Source: Clostridia bacterium (GTDB lineage Bacteria > Bacillota > Clostridia > TANB77 > CAG-508). Taken from it: 60,450 nucleotides of DNA. Below, piece after piece: positions 36,878 to 46,221 of this stretch. The stretch covers positions 1-60,450 of the forward strand of contig JAFXOY010000052.1 of assembly GCA_017528375.1 (NCBI GenBank), read 5' to 3'. A program made the position numbers and the translations under genes. Within the stretch, counting starts at the first letter, position 1. Each line of letters begins with the position of its first letter. A model generated the notes under the pieces. The model made no database searches, was not told the DNA's origin, and saw only the letters and a program-made list of their open reading frames with translations.

Positions 36878-36906
36878 CCAAAACAGTGAGTTTTGGTTCT
36901 TTTTTT
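36878..36906 (+). terminator. Terminator of rubrerythrin
   Basis: CCAAAAC pairs with GTTTTGG across a five-base loop, followed by a long T-rich run. Confidence 0.8.
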
Positions 36907-36938
36907 GCCTTTTTTTGCCTTTTTTATTGGAAAAAAGA

Positions 36939-36967
36939 TTGATTTATGTTAAATTTTGTGTTATAAT
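36939..36967 (+). promoter_or_regulatory. Promoter of the 1473-residue surface protein
   Basis: TTGATT (36939-36944) and TATAAT (36962-36967) are 17 bp apart. The leader would be about 135 nt. Confidence 0.6.
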
Positions 36968-37020
36968 TAAGAAGTACTTTATAAAAGTGCGGTATACATA
37001 AGATAAAGCATAAAAGAGGA

Positions 37021-37047
37021 ACATACAAATTTTCATGTATGTTTTTA
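37021..37047 (+). terminator. Leader hairpin before the surface protein gene
   Basis: ACATACA (37021-37027) pairs with TGTATGT (37036-37042) and runs into TTTTAATTTG. As it lies between promoter and gene it may be an attenuator; the stem is short. Confidence 0.35.
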
Positions 37048-37112
37048 ATTTGTTTATAATACAATGTTAAAGATATTACAAAAGTTTATTAAAAATAGGA
37101 GGATGTAAAATA

Positions 37113-40100
37113 ATGTTTAAATTTAAAATGTCTTTATTATTTCAAAACGTTAAGTTTAGAGTTGCAGTAGTAGTTTTAGTGATTGCATCTATTATTGCAG
37201 GTATAGTTTATATACCAAGAAATAAAGCTGGAGGAGTAAATAACAGTACTCAATTAACAAGTAATCAAATTATCTCTGAAGCAGCTAAATTAATCGGTAA
37301 AGGATATAGCTCAAATGGATACGGTGGAGGACACGGTGTTAATTTCAACGTGTGGGATGCTAATCAAAAATATGATGGTACTAAAAATAAATTGTTAAGT
37401 ATTGGTGAATTTTCACAACTTGATTGTACAGGTTTAGTTTATTATACTTTAACAAAATTAGGTGTAAGTACAAGTGGTTTCTTATTCCAAAACCCAGTGC
37501 CAGTTGATCCAAACCATTGGTATTATACAAGTCAATCAGCAAAAGTAACAAAAGGAACAAGTAGTTTAAAATTTTCATACAAAGGTGCTACAAAAAATGT
37601 TCAAGTATTAAAAGCTGGTGAAAAAGTAAGTCAAAGACCATATTATATGTGTGAAAATGGTACTGAAATACCATCAGGAACTGTTGTAATTTCTAATGGT
37701 GCTAGTTTAGGTGCAAATTACCACGATCATGGATGGATTTATATAGGTAACTTAGAAACAACAGATGTTAAAGAAGTTGCTAAAACATTAATCAAAGATT
37801 TTGGTGTTAGTGCTAATTTATTAATTAATGGTGACGTAAATGGAAATTTCACAATTAAGACATATAAAAATACAGCTGGTAAAACAGTTGATGTAATTCA
37901 AAAAACAGATGCTAATTCAACTCACTGGAGAATTGAATGTACAGCAGATAGCACAGGAAATGGTGTATACATTAACAATGGTGATCCACGTGTAGATTAC
38001 CAAAATGAAGGTGCAAACAAATTAGTTGGACCAATTTATGCATTCAAATTTGCTGAACAACCTGTTGTATCAGGAAATTATACTGTAGAATTAGTTAAAG
38101 TTAGAGAAGATGGAACAACAGTAATTACATCTGATGAAGCTACTTTCGACATTAATGGCGAAAGCAAAAATACTGCTAAAGGTGTTTTAAATATAGTTTC
38201 AGGTAAAAAAATAGCTAATGTAAATCAAAATGATACATATACAATTACAGAAACAAAAGCTCCAAATGGATTTGTTGCTTATAATGATACAATTAAATTA
38301 AATGTTGGATTCAAAAAGGTAGGTACAAAATATGTTATTGATAGCTCAAAAACAAGTTGTACAGCACCTGGTTTAACAGGAACAATTTATAAAGTTTCAG
38401 AGGATAATGCAAAAATTACAGTATATGTTCCAAATACTGAAAAACGTAGAAATCCAGAAGGACAATATTCTGTAGAATTAATAAAAGTTAAAGAAGATGG
38501 AAAAACAGTAATTACATCAGATGAAGCAACATTTAGTATTAATAATGAAAGTAAAACTACTTCTAAAGGTGTATTAAATGTAGTTTCTTCAAAGAATATT
38601 ACTGGTGTAGATAGCAAAGATTCTTATACAATTAAAGAAACAAAAGCTCCAAACGGATATCAACAATTTACTGGTTCATTAAATTTAGATGTTGCATTTA
38701 AATTAGATCCAGAAACAAATAGATATTTAATTGATAGTGAAAAGACAAAAGGTACAGGATTTAACGAAAACACAAGATTTGAAGTTTCACCAAATGGAAG
38801 TAAAATTACTGTATATGTTGTTAATACAGAAAATGGTAGCTATAATGTAGAATTATATAAGGTTGATGATAAAGGAAATGTTATCAATACACCTGCTAAA
38901 TTCGAGATAAATGGAAAAGAAGCTACAACTAAAAATGGTAAAATTGAAGTTGCTTCAAATGTTGTTGTAACTGATGATACAATAGTTGGACAATATACAA
39001 TTAAAGAAACACAAGCTCCTGAAAATTATAAATTATTTGATGGAACAATATCATTAGGTGTAAAAATGTCTAAAGTTAATAATAAACTTGTATTAACAAA
39101 TGACGGAATTACATTTAATGTAGATGGACAAAATAAAAATGCTAAATTTGTATTAGAAGGTTCTACAATTAAAATTTATGTACCAAATACACATAAAATA
39201 TTTGACTTAAGCTTACGTAATTATATTACTGAAATTGACGGAGTTAAAGTTGATCCAAGTAGAGAACCAATTATAAATGAAGAGTCTATAAAAATATTAC
39301 AAGAAACAGGAACAGCTGCTTATTTCCATATTAAAGATAGTATTGGTGTAACAGTTGGTTCAGAAGTTGAATTAACAATCAGAGTTTACAATGAAGGTGA
39401 AATATTAGGACACGCTAAGGAAATTACAGATTATTTACCAGAAGGTTTATCTTTCTTAAGAATATCTGATAAGAGTACAAGCGAATATTCAACAACTTCA
39501 GCTGTAGGAAGCAAAGTTGTAGTTCTAAACTATAATGGAAATAAAGATATTAAATCTTTAAGAGATTTCTTCGGAAAATCAGAAGTTAATGTAACTAACG
39601 ATTACTACCAAGAAGTTAAAATAATTTGTAAAGTTGAAAATACAGATGTTCATTATATTACAAGTAGAAGCGAAATTACAAACTACGGTTATACAGAAAA
39701 CGGTGTTTGGAAAGAAGCTAAAGAAGTAGGTAATGTTGATGTAGATTCAGCACAAAATACAATTAAAGATGCATTAGATTTAGATAACTGGTATGAAAAT
39801 GCTAAAGCTATTACAGTTGTTGATAAAAACGGTAAAACTTTAGTTTACTATCCAGGAACTCAAGATGATGATGATTTTGAAACAGTTGAAATTTTATCAG
39901 GAAAATATAACATCGTTATTAAGAAAGTAGATAGCGCAGATGGTAAAACAGTATTAGCTGGTGCATATTTCTCAGTAAACGGAAATGATGAAGTTGGACC
40001 AACAAATGCAAATGGTGAAGTTACTTTAGTTAAAGGTGTTCAAATTAAAAATGATAAACAAGTAGATAATTATACAATTAAAGAAACAAAAGCACCTGCT

Positions 40101-41534
40101 GACTATAACTTATATAATGGTGAAATTAAAGTGAAAGTAGCTACTAAATTCAGTGGTAAAACATTTGTAATTGATAGCGAAAAAACAACAGTTGATGGAA
40201 AAAATGTTACATTCTCAACAAACAAAGAAAACACAACATTAACAATTGTTGTTCCAAATACTAAGAAAGTATTTGACTTATCATTACGTAAATTTATTAC
40301 AGAAGTTAATGGAAAAGAATTAACAACAAGTAGAGAACCAAAAGTTGATGTTTCTAAATTAGCTAAAGGTGAATCTACAACAGCTACATATACTCATCCA
40401 AAGAACCCGGTTGATGTAAATACAACAGATGTTGTTACATATACAATTCGTGTTTACAACGAAGGTGAATTAGATGGTTATGCTGCTGAAATAATGGATG
40501 ATATTCCAGAAGGTTTAGTATTCTTACCAGAAAATGAAGTTAATAAAGAATATAAATGGGTAATGTATAAAGAAGTTGCTAAAAAATCTGATAAATCAGT
40601 AGTATTTGATGGTAAAAACTATGAAGTAACAAACAATGCTAAAGAAGCTAAAATAATTGTTACAAAATATTTAGCATTAGAAAACGGAAATGATAATTTA
40701 ATTAAATCATTTAATGGAAAAGAATTAAATTATAAAGATGTTAAAGCTGCATTTAAAGTTGTTGAACCTACAACATCTGATAGAGTATTAATTAACAATG
40801 CCCAAATTACTGATGATACAGATTCAACAGGTAAATCAGTTACAGATAGAGATTCTACAACGAATAAATGGATTGATGGTGAAGATGATCAAGATTATGA
40901 TGCAGTTAAAGTTAGATATTTTGACTTAGCATTACGTAAATGGGTAACAAAAGCTATTGTTTATGAAAACGGATTAGAAAAAGTTACAGAAACAAATCAC
41001 GGACCATGGGATGATCCAGAACCAGTTGTAAAAGTTGACTTGAAAAATACAAATATTGATAATGTAAAAGTTAAATTTGAATATTCAATTAGAATTTACA
41101 ATCAAGGTGAAATTGCAGGTTATGCTAAAGAAGTTTCAGATTATATTCCAGAAGGATTAAAATTTGAAGCTGTAGATAACCCACAATGGAAAGAAGTTGA
41201 CGGAAAAATAGTAACTAGAGCATTAGAAAATACTTTATTACAACCAGGTGAATATGCAGATGTAACAGTTATATTAACATGGATTAATGGAGCTAATAAT
41301 TTAGGATTAAAAACTAATATTGCAGAAATTAGTGAAGATTACAACGAATGGGGAACACCAGATATAGATTCTACACCAAACAATAAAGTTCCAGGTGAAG
41401 ATGATATTGATGATGCACCAGTAATACTTGCTATTAGAACTGGTGAGCCAATTGTTTACACAGGTGTAGCAGTTGCTGCTCTTGCAATAGTTTCATTAGG
41501 AGCTGTAGTAATTAGAAAAAGAATTCTTAAATAA
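37113..41534 (+). CDS. Giant surface protein: NlpC/P60-like enzyme plus SpaA repeats
   Basis: The 1473-residue protein has an N-terminal membrane/signal helix (about 14-35), an NlpC/P60-type domain (about 48-330) with C105 (LDCTGLVYYTL) and a later His (NYHDHGWIYIG, 204-206), then four SpaA/Cna-B domains marked by E-boxes (ITETKAPNGF, IKETKAPNGY, IKETQAPENY, IKETKAPADY). Three domains beginning FDLSLRNYIT, FDLSLRKFIT and FDLALRKWVT follow the third SpaA, the fourth SpaA and each other. SpaA domains usually lock with an internal Lys-Asn isopeptide bond. The C-terminus has IRTGEP, a helix and RKRILK. It probably combines wall remodelling with a long surface stalk. Confidence 0.85.
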   Translation: MFKFKMSLLFQNVKFRVAVVVLVIASIIAGIVYIPRNKAGGVNNSTQLTSNQIISEAAKLIGKGYSSNGYGGGHGVNFNVWDANQKYDGTKNKLLSIGEFSQLDCTGLVYYTLTKLGVSTSGFLFQNPVPVDPNHWYYTSQSAKVTKGTSSLKFSYKGATKNVQVLKAGEKVSQRPYYMCENGTEIPSGTVVISNGASLGANYHDHGWIYIGNLETTDVKEVAKTLIKDFGVSANLLINGDVNGNFTIKTYKNTAGKTVDVIQKTDANSTHWRIECTADSTGNGVYINNGDPRVDYQNEGANKLVGPIYAFKFAEQPVVSGNYTVELVKVREDGTTVITSDEATFDINGESKNTAKGVLNIVSGKKIANVNQNDTYTITETKAPNGFVAYNDTIKLNVGFKKVGTKYVIDSSKTSCTAPGLTGTIYKVSEDNAKITVYVPNTEKRRNPEGQYSVELIKVKEDGKTVITSDEATFSINNESKTTSKGVLNVVSSKNITGVDSKDSYTIKETKAPNGYQQFTGSLNLDVAFKLDPETNRYLIDSEKTKGTGFNENTRFEVSPNGSKITVYVVNTENGSYNVELYKVDDKGNVINTPAKFEINGKEATTKNGKIEVASNVVVTDDTIVGQYTIKETQAPENYKLFDGTISLGVKMSKVNNKLVLTNDGITFNVDGQNKNAKFVLEGSTIKIYVPNTHKIFDLSLRNYITEIDGVKVDPSREPIINEESIKILQETGTAAYFHIKDSIGVTVGSEVELTIRVYNEGEILGHAKEITDYLPEGLSFLRISDKSTSEYSTTSAVGSKVVVLNYNGNKDIKSLRDFFGKSEVNVTNDYYQEVKIICKVENTDVHYITSRSEITNYGYTENGVWKEAKEVGNVDVDSAQNTIKDALDLDNWYENAKAITVVDKNGKTLVYYPGTQDDDDFETVEILSGKYNIVIKKVDSADGKTVLAGAYFSVNGNDEVGPTNANGEVTLVKGVQIKNDKQVDNYTIKETKAPADYNLYNGEIKVKVATKFSGKTFVIDSEKTTVDGKNVTFSTNKENTTLTIVVPNTKKVFDLSLRKFITEVNGKELTTSREPKVDVSKLAKGESTTATYTHPKNPVDVNTTDVVTYTIRVYNEGELDGYAAEIMDDIPEGLVFLPENEVNKEYKWVMYKEVAKKSDKSVVFDGKNYEVTNNAKEAKIIVTKYLALENGNDNLIKSFNGKELNYKDVKAAFKVVEPTTSDRVLINNAQITDDTDSTGKSVTDRDSTTNKWIDGEDDQDYDAVKVRYFDLALRKWVTKAIVYENGLEKVTETNHGPWDDPEPVVKVDLKNTNIDNVKVKFEYSIRIYNQGEIAGYAKEVSDYIPEGLKFEAVDNPQWKEVDGKIVTRALENTLLQPGEYADVTVILTWINGANNLGLKTNIAEISEDYNEWGTPDIDSTPNNKVPGEDDIDDAPVILAIRTGEPIVYTGVAVAALAIVSLGAVVIRKRILK

Positions 41535-41582
41535 TTATAAGGTTCTATTAAGATATTTTAAATAAACATTTTGTATATAAAG

Positions 41583-41609
41583 CAAGAGGTGAAAACCTCT
41601 TGTTTTTTT
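41583..41609 (+). terminator. Terminator of the giant surface protein gene
   Basis: CAAGAGGT pairs with ACCTCTTG across GAAA, followed by seven T residues. Confidence 0.85.
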
Positions 41610-41673
41610 ATGTTTTTAATGATATGATGTGCGTGAAGTATTAAAAAATACTTTTAGTGTTAGGAGGAAGAAA

Positions 41674-43821
41674 ATGGAAAAAATTATTCAGATTATTGCG
41701 GGTGAGTTAGGAGTTAAGTATGGACAGGTTGAAAACACTGTAAAGTTAATTGACGAGGGAAATACTATTCCATTTATTGCGCGTTATAGAAAAGAAGTTA
41801 CAGGTGGTTTAAGTGATGAACAATTGCGTGATTTAGGGGAACGTTTAAGCTACTTGCGTAATTTGGAGACTAGAAAAGAAGAAGTTAGAAATTCTATTGA
41901 AGAACAAGGTAAACTTACAGATGAAATTATAAAGGCACTGGAAAATGCCAAAATTTTAGCTGAAGTTGAAGATATTTATAGACCATATAAACAAAAGAAA
42001 AGAACAAGAGCTACAATTGCTAAGGAGAAAGGTTTAGAACCTTTAGCTGAAATTATAGTTGCACAAGAGGAGAAAAAAGATATTAACGAAATAGCGAAAG
42101 ATTATATTGATAGTGAAAAGGGTGTTGAAACAGTTGAAGATGCTATAGCTGGAGCCATGGATATAATTGCAGAAAATATTTCAGATAATGCAAAATATAG
42201 AAAAGAGATTAAAAGGTTATGCTATAGAGATGGCTTAATTGTTACAAAAGGTGATGAAGATGTTAAGTCAAGCTATGAAATGTATTACGATTTTAATGAA
42301 AAGGTTTCAAGAATTCCTAGTCATAGAATTTTGGCTATAAATAGAGGAGAAAAAGAAGAATTTTTAAAAGTTAAAATTGAGAAGCCAGAAGAACAAATTA
42401 TAGCATATATGGAAAAAGATATTATCAGAAGCGAGACACAATTCTCACAAATACTAAGAGATACTATTTTGGATAGTTTTAAAAGATTAATTGAACCGTC
42501 AATTGAAAGAGAAATTCGTTCAGATTTAACAGAAAAAGCTGAGGAACAAGCAATAAAAGTATTTGGACAAAATGCTAAACAATTATTATTAGGTGCTCCA
42601 TTAAAGGGGTTAACTGTAATGGGATTTGACCCAGCATACAGAACTGGGTGTAAAATTGCTGTTATTGATGAAACAGGAAAATTGTTAGCAACAACAACTG
42701 TATATCCTACTGAACCGCAAAATGATGTAGAAGGTGCTAAAAAGGAACTTATTAAATTAATAAATAAATTTGATATTAATATGATTGCAATAGGAAATGG
42801 TACAGCTTCTAGAGAATCTGAAACTTTTGTATCAAACATGATTTCAGAGTTAGATAAAGAAATATATTATGCAATTGTAAGTGAAGCTGGTGCTTCTGTT
42901 TATTCAGCATCAAAACTTGCTACAGAAGAGTATCCAGATATAAATGTTTCTTTAAGAGGTGCAATTTCAATTGCAAGAAGACTTCAAGATCCTCTAGCAG
43001 AATTGGTTAAAATTGATCCAAAAGCAATCGGTGTTGGACAATACCAACATGATGTAAACCAAAAAAGACTATCAGAAAGTTTAACAGGTGTTGTTGAAGA
43101 TGCTGTTAATAAAGTTGGTGTTGATGTAAATACTGCAACTCCATCATTATTATCATATGTATCAGGAATTAATAAAACTATTGCTAATAATATAGTAAAA
43201 TATAGAGATGAAAATGGTAAATTAAAAGAGCGTAAAGAATTACTAAAAGTTCCAAAACTTGGAAAAGTAGCGTTCGAACAATGTGCAGGTTTTATTCGTG
43301 TATTTGATGGAAAGAATCCATTGGAAATTACTGCAGTTCACCCTGAAAGTTACGACGTAGCCGAAAAACTTCTAAAGAAAATTGGATATGATAAATCTGA
43401 TTTAGTAGATAAAGACAAATTAAAGGAAATTAAAATCAAGTTAAGTGGAGTAAATGTGGAAAACACTGCTAAAGAACTTGAAATTGGAGAATTAACATTA
43501 AAAGATATTATTGAGGAACTTTCAAAACCAGGTAGAGATCCTAGAGATGAAATGCCTAAACCAATTTTACGTAGTGATGTCCTAAAATTTGAAGATTTAA
43601 AAGAAGGAATGATCTTAACAGGAACAGTTAGAAATGTTATAGATTTCGGAGCATTTGTTGATATAGGTGTAAAACATGATGGATTAGTACACATATCTGA
43701 ATTGAGTGACAAATTTGTTAAAAATCCTTCAGATATTGTGTCAGTAGGTGATGTTGTAAAAGTTAAGGTAATCAAAATTGACCAAGAAAGACAAAAAGTC
43801 GGACTAAGCATGAAAATTTAA
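41674..43821 (+). CDS. tex: Tex-family RNA-binding transcription accessory protein
   Basis: The 715-residue protein is a full Tex/YdcI homologue. Visible parts are the N-terminal helical region, the YqgF-like RNase H fold (GFDPAYRTGCKIAVIDETG, about residue 316), helix-hairpin-helix motifs (LLSYVSGINKTIANNIVKYR and the later KVPKLGKVAFEQ) and a C-terminal S1 domain (about 645-715; GTVRNVIDFGAFVDIG). Tex binds nucleic acid and influences transcription and, in some species, toxin expression. ATG 41674 follows TAGGAGGA; an in-frame GTG at 41629 has no ribosome site. A hairpin element follows 2 nt after the stop. Confidence 0.95.
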   Translation: MEKIIQIIAGELGVKYGQVENTVKLIDEGNTIPFIARYRKEVTGGLSDEQLRDLGERLSYLRNLETRKEEVRNSIEEQGKLTDEIIKALENAKILAEVEDIYRPYKQKKRTRATIAKEKGLEPLAEIIVAQEEKKDINEIAKDYIDSEKGVETVEDAIAGAMDIIAENISDNAKYRKEIKRLCYRDGLIVTKGDEDVKSSYEMYYDFNEKVSRIPSHRILAINRGEKEEFLKVKIEKPEEQIIAYMEKDIIRSETQFSQILRDTILDSFKRLIEPSIEREIRSDLTEKAEEQAIKVFGQNAKQLLLGAPLKGLTVMGFDPAYRTGCKIAVIDETGKLLATTTVYPTEPQNDVEGAKKELIKLINKFDINMIAIGNGTASRESETFVSNMISELDKEIYYAIVSEAGASVYSASKLATEEYPDINVSLRGAISIARRLQDPLAELVKIDPKAIGVGQYQHDVNQKRLSESLTGVVEDAVNKVGVDVNTATPSLLSYVSGINKTIANNIVKYRDENGKLKERKELLKVPKLGKVAFEQCAGFIRVFDGKNPLEITAVHPESYDVAEKLLKKIGYDKSDLVDKDKLKEIKIKLSGVNVENTAKELEIGELTLKDIIEELSKPGRDPRDEMPKPILRSDVLKFEDLKEGMILTGTVRNVIDFGAFVDIGVKHDGLVHISELSDKFVKNPSDIVSVGDVVKVKVIKIDQERQKVGLSMKI

Positions 43822-43823
43822 AG

Positions 43824-43895
43824 TTTGACCCATTTGGGGACGGACTCATTTTGGGTCAAAAATGTCCCAAAATGAGTCCGTCCCCAAATGGGACA
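43824..43895. repeat. GGGGACGGACTCA-core hairpin element, copy 10
   Basis: Two facing units: TTTGACCCA...TGGGTCAAA on the left and TGTCCCA...TGGGACA on the right, each self-complementary but with different arms, around GGGGACGGACTCATTT and its complement. The whole can also fold as one long stem. It fills the gap between the tex stop and the AAAAAGGAGG ribosome site of the next gene. Confidence 0.88.
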
Positions 43896-43910
43896 AAAAG
43901 GAGGCAACAA

Positions 43911-44477
43911 ATGATGAAAAGCACATTTAAAGAAGAAAGCAAAGTTGAAAGAGCAAAAACTATATGTATTATTTTATTGTCAATTACCTTATTTGTCTTT
44001 TTAACAATTGGAATTAACAATATGATGCATGGCGGAAAAATGGGATTTTTCTCTCTTAGGTTTTATATTATGCCTGTAAATTCAACCGAGACTAACTCAA
44101 GTGTTGGAGATTTGGTTGTAAGCAGGAAAATCAAGACTGCCAAAATTAAAGAGAATGATGACATTATTTACAAGAAAAATAATACAATTGCAATGAAAAA
44201 AGTAATTAAAGTAGATAAAGATAATGAAGACATAAATATTCATATAGAAAATGATCATAATCTAGCAAATGAAAAGATAGAAAATGCTGAAATAATGGGA
44301 AAAGTTCTATTTACAGTAAAAGGAATTGGAAATGTTGCAATGTTTATTCAAAGTCCACTGGGAACGTTGAATTTATTACTTATAGCTTTATGTATTTTCA
44401 TAATTATTAAAAAAATAATTAATGGAAATAAAGAAGTTGAAATTGAAAATAATGAAAATGATGAAGGAAAAAAGTAA
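43911..44477 (+). CDS. Signal-peptidase-like protein without the catalytic serine motif
   Basis: This 188-residue protein has the layout of the signal peptidase encoded next: an N-terminal helix (about residues 17-38), a periplasm-facing beta domain and a C-terminal helix (about 148-168). The domain has FYIMPVNSTETNSSVGDLVV, aligning with the SGSMxPxxxxGD region, but the SGSM serine is replaced, and there is no clear HRI/KR motif. It is therefore probably an inactive paralogue or partner. The start is ATG 43911, 6 nt after AAAAAGGAGG; the longer frame from 43851 begins inside a repeat. It ends 1 nt before the proposed start of the active enzyme. Confidence 0.65.
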   Translation: MMKSTFKEESKVERAKTICIILLSITLFVFLTIGINNMMHGGKMGFFSLRFYIMPVNSTETNSSVGDLVVSRKIKTAKIKENDDIIYKKNNTIAMKKVIKVDKDNEDINIHIENDHNLANEKIENAEIMGKVLFTVKGIGNVAMFIQSPLGTLNLLLIALCIFIIIKKIINGNKEVEIENNENDEGKK

Positions 44478-44478
44478 T

Positions 44479-44994
44479 ATGAAAAACAAAAGCGAAAATA
44501 AAAAAATGTTTAAAAAAGTTAAAAATATAATTGAATATACAATTATTTTTCTTGTTATTTTTGTGAATGCGATATTAATTTTTCAATCAGTTCATAATCC
44601 AAGTAAAACACCATCTATTTTCGGCAAAAAGGCATTTGTTATAATTTCAGGAAGCATGATTCCAGAAATACAAATTGGAGATGTTGTTGTAGTAAACGAA
44701 ACGGATGATGTCCATGTTGGAGACGTTATAGCATTTAGAAGAGAATCAACAGTAATAGTTCATAGAATTGTTAAAGAGATGAATATTAATGGGGCTATAA
44801 TGTATCAAACTAAAGGGGATAATAACAATGTTGAAGATAAAGAATTGGTTGGTATGTCAGCAATTGAAGGAGTAATGATAGGAAAGATTCCGTTTATAGG
44901 AAAAATTCTTATGTGGTTATATAACAATTTATCTATTGTTATTGCAGTTGTAATAATTCTATTTATTATAAAATATTATTTTGATAAAAGATAA
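44479..44994 (+). CDS. Signal peptidase I (S26B/SipW-like)
   Basis: The 171-residue enzyme has an N-terminal helix (about residues 18-36), the catalytic serine S59 in ISGSMIPEIQIGD, H95 in TVIVHRIVKE and the TKGDNNNVEDKEL region, then a C-terminal helix (about 148-167). Ser-His rather than Ser-Lys marks the S26B type of archaea, the ER and SipW of Bacillus. It cleaves signal peptides outside the membrane. ATG 44479 directly follows the previous stop and is preceded by AAGGA; earlier in-frame ATGs lie inside the upstream gene. The pair with an apparently dead paralogue suggests a dedicated secretion or maturation role. Confidence 0.88.
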   Translation: MKNKSENKKMFKKVKNIIEYTIIFLVIFVNAILIFQSVHNPSKTPSIFGKKAFVIISGSMIPEIQIGDVVVVNETDDVHVGDVIAFRRESTVIVHRIVKEMNINGAIMYQTKGDNNNVEDKELVGMSAIEGVMIGKIPFIGKILMWLYNNLSIVIAVVIILFIIKYYFDKR

Positions 44995-45000
44995 TAAATT

Positions 45001-45050
45001 AACTCTTTTGAAATAAACTTATATAAAGTTTATTGAAAAGGAGTTTTTTT
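45001..45050 (+). terminator. Strong hairpin with T tail that contains the next gene's ribosome site
   Basis: AACTCTTTTgAAATAAACTT pairs with AAGTTTATTgAAAAGGAGTT around ATAT, giving about 20 pairs with small mismatches, followed by seven T residues. Its 3' arm holds AAAAGGAG, the ribosome site for the ATG at 45051. It can act as terminator of the signal peptidase operon and mask the site. Confidence 0.8.
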
Positions 45051-45791
45051 ATGGAACATTTAATAAAGACAACATTATTAGGATTGTTCTTTGGTACGTT
45101 TGGAACAACATTAGGAGGAATTATAGGAGTAATTTTCAAGAAAAATTCAAATAAGTTTTTAAGCTTTATTTTATCACTTGCATCTGGCCTAATGACTGCA
45201 ATTGTTTGCTTTGAATTAATACCAGAAGCTTTTGAAATATCAGGAGTTTTTACGGTTCTTTGTGGCATAGTCTTTGGAATCTTATTAATGATTTTTTGTG
45301 ATATTATTGTTGAAAAAAAGTTTAAAAACGTGAAAATAAATGATAAAAAAGAGAGTTTATTAAAAACGGGTATTATAGTTAGTATTGGTCTAGCAATTCA
45401 CAATTTTCCAGAAGGATTAGCTATTGGCTCTGGCTTTGAAGCTTCTGTTACTTTAGGATATTCACTTGCTATTGCAATTGCTATGCATGATATTCCAGAA
45501 GGAATCTCCATGGCGGTTCCAATGAAAAATGGTGGGATGAATCCCATAAAAGTTATATTTTATGTACTTTTATCAGGAGTTACAACAGGAGTTGGAGCTT
45601 TTTTTGGAGCATTAGTTGGAGGAATTTCTATAAGCATTATTGCTATTTGTTTATCATTTGCAGCTGGAGCAATGTTATACATAGTTTCTGGAGAACTAAT
45701 TCCAGAGTCAAACACTCTATATAAAGGGAAATTACCAGCTGTTGGTAACATTATTGGATTTGTTCTTGGAATGTTAAGTTTGCATTTGTAA
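45051..45791 (+). CDS. ZIP-family divalent metal transporter
   Basis: The 246-residue membrane protein has about eight helices and the two metal-binding signatures of ZIP proteins: LAIHNFPEGLAIG (about residues 115-127) in helix four and AMHDIPEGISMAV (about 149-161) in helix five. It resembles bacterial ZupT/GufA uptake systems for zinc, iron or manganese. A TTG at 45033 is in frame, but the ATG at 45051 sits 7 nt after AAAAGGAG. The ribosome site is inside a terminator-like hairpin, so expression may depend on unfolding or on upstream transcription. Metal preference cannot be read from the sequence. Confidence 0.92.
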   Translation: MEHLIKTTLLGLFFGTFGTTLGGIIGVIFKKNSNKFLSFILSLASGLMTAIVCFELIPEAFEISGVFTVLCGIVFGILLMIFCDIIVEKKFKNVKINDKKESLLKTGIIVSIGLAIHNFPEGLAIGSGFEASVTLGYSLAIAIAMHDIPEGISMAVPMKNGGMNPIKVIFYVLLSGVTTGVGAFFGALVGGISISIIAICLSFAAGAMLYIVSGELIPESNTLYKGKLPAVGNIIGFVLGMLSLHL

Positions 45792-45818
45792 AATCTTTAG
45801 GAAAAAAATGGAAACCTA

Positions 45819-45847
45819 TTGAAAAAATCAATGTTTCAAGATATAAT
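45819..45847 (+). promoter_or_regulatory. Promoter of the radC-mre operon
   Basis: TTGAAA (45819-45824) and TATAAT (45842-45847) are 17 bp apart. Confidence 0.7.
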
Positions 45848-45859
45848 ACAAAAAGAAAA

Positions 45860-45890
45860 ATGTCCAGACTGAAACGTTCCTTTTGGACAT
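45860..45890 (+). repeat. Possible degenerate hairpin unit in the radC-mre leader
   Basis: ATGTCCA (45860-45866) pairs with TGGACAT (45884-45890). The arms resemble those of the hairpin family but the core (GACTGAAACGTTCCTTT) does not, so membership is uncertain. Confidence 0.35.
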
Positions 45891-45914
45891 GGACAAACAA
45901 AGGAGGAAATTAAC

Positions 45915-46172
45915 ATGGCTACAAGAGAAAAAAACGTATGGATTTTAATAGTATTTATACTAGCAGGACTAGTAATAGGGGGACTTATAGGTCAATTAGC
46001 TTCAAAAGTTGATGCTTTATGGTGGCTATCATATGGAGAGAGTTTTGGTTTATCAGAACCATTAAAATTAGATTTAAGTATAGTAAAATTAACTTTTTCT
46101 TTAATGCTTAAAATAAATATATCAAGCATAATTGGAATGGCAATAGCAATTTTCATTTATAGAAAAGTGTAA
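45915..46172 (+). CDS. DUF4321 membrane protein
   Basis: The 85-residue protein has two hydrophobic helices (about residues 8-28 and 56-80) joined by a Trp-rich loop (ALWWLSYGESFGLSEP). It matches the DUF4321 proteins that often precede radC and mreB in Clostridia. It is the first gene of the cell-shape operon, with an AAGGAGG ribosome site. Its function is unknown; position suggests a link to elongation or envelope synthesis. Confidence 0.75.
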   Translation: MATREKNVWILIVFILAGLVIGGLIGQLASKVDALWWLSYGESFGLSEPLKLDLSIVKLTFSLMLKINISSIIGMAIAIFIYRKV

Positions 46173-46221
46173 TTTGAAATAAAAACAAAACTACGAATTT
46201 CTGGGGCAGGAAAGGATTTAA

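Noticed and set aside
36961-37112. A riboswitch in the leader of the giant surface protein gene
   Set aside because: Only a short hairpin is present, and no known riboswitch core could be matched by eye.
43851-43910. Upstream extension of the signal-peptidase-like gene
   Set aside because: It begins inside a hairpin element; the ATG at 43911 has AAAAAGGAGG at the right distance.
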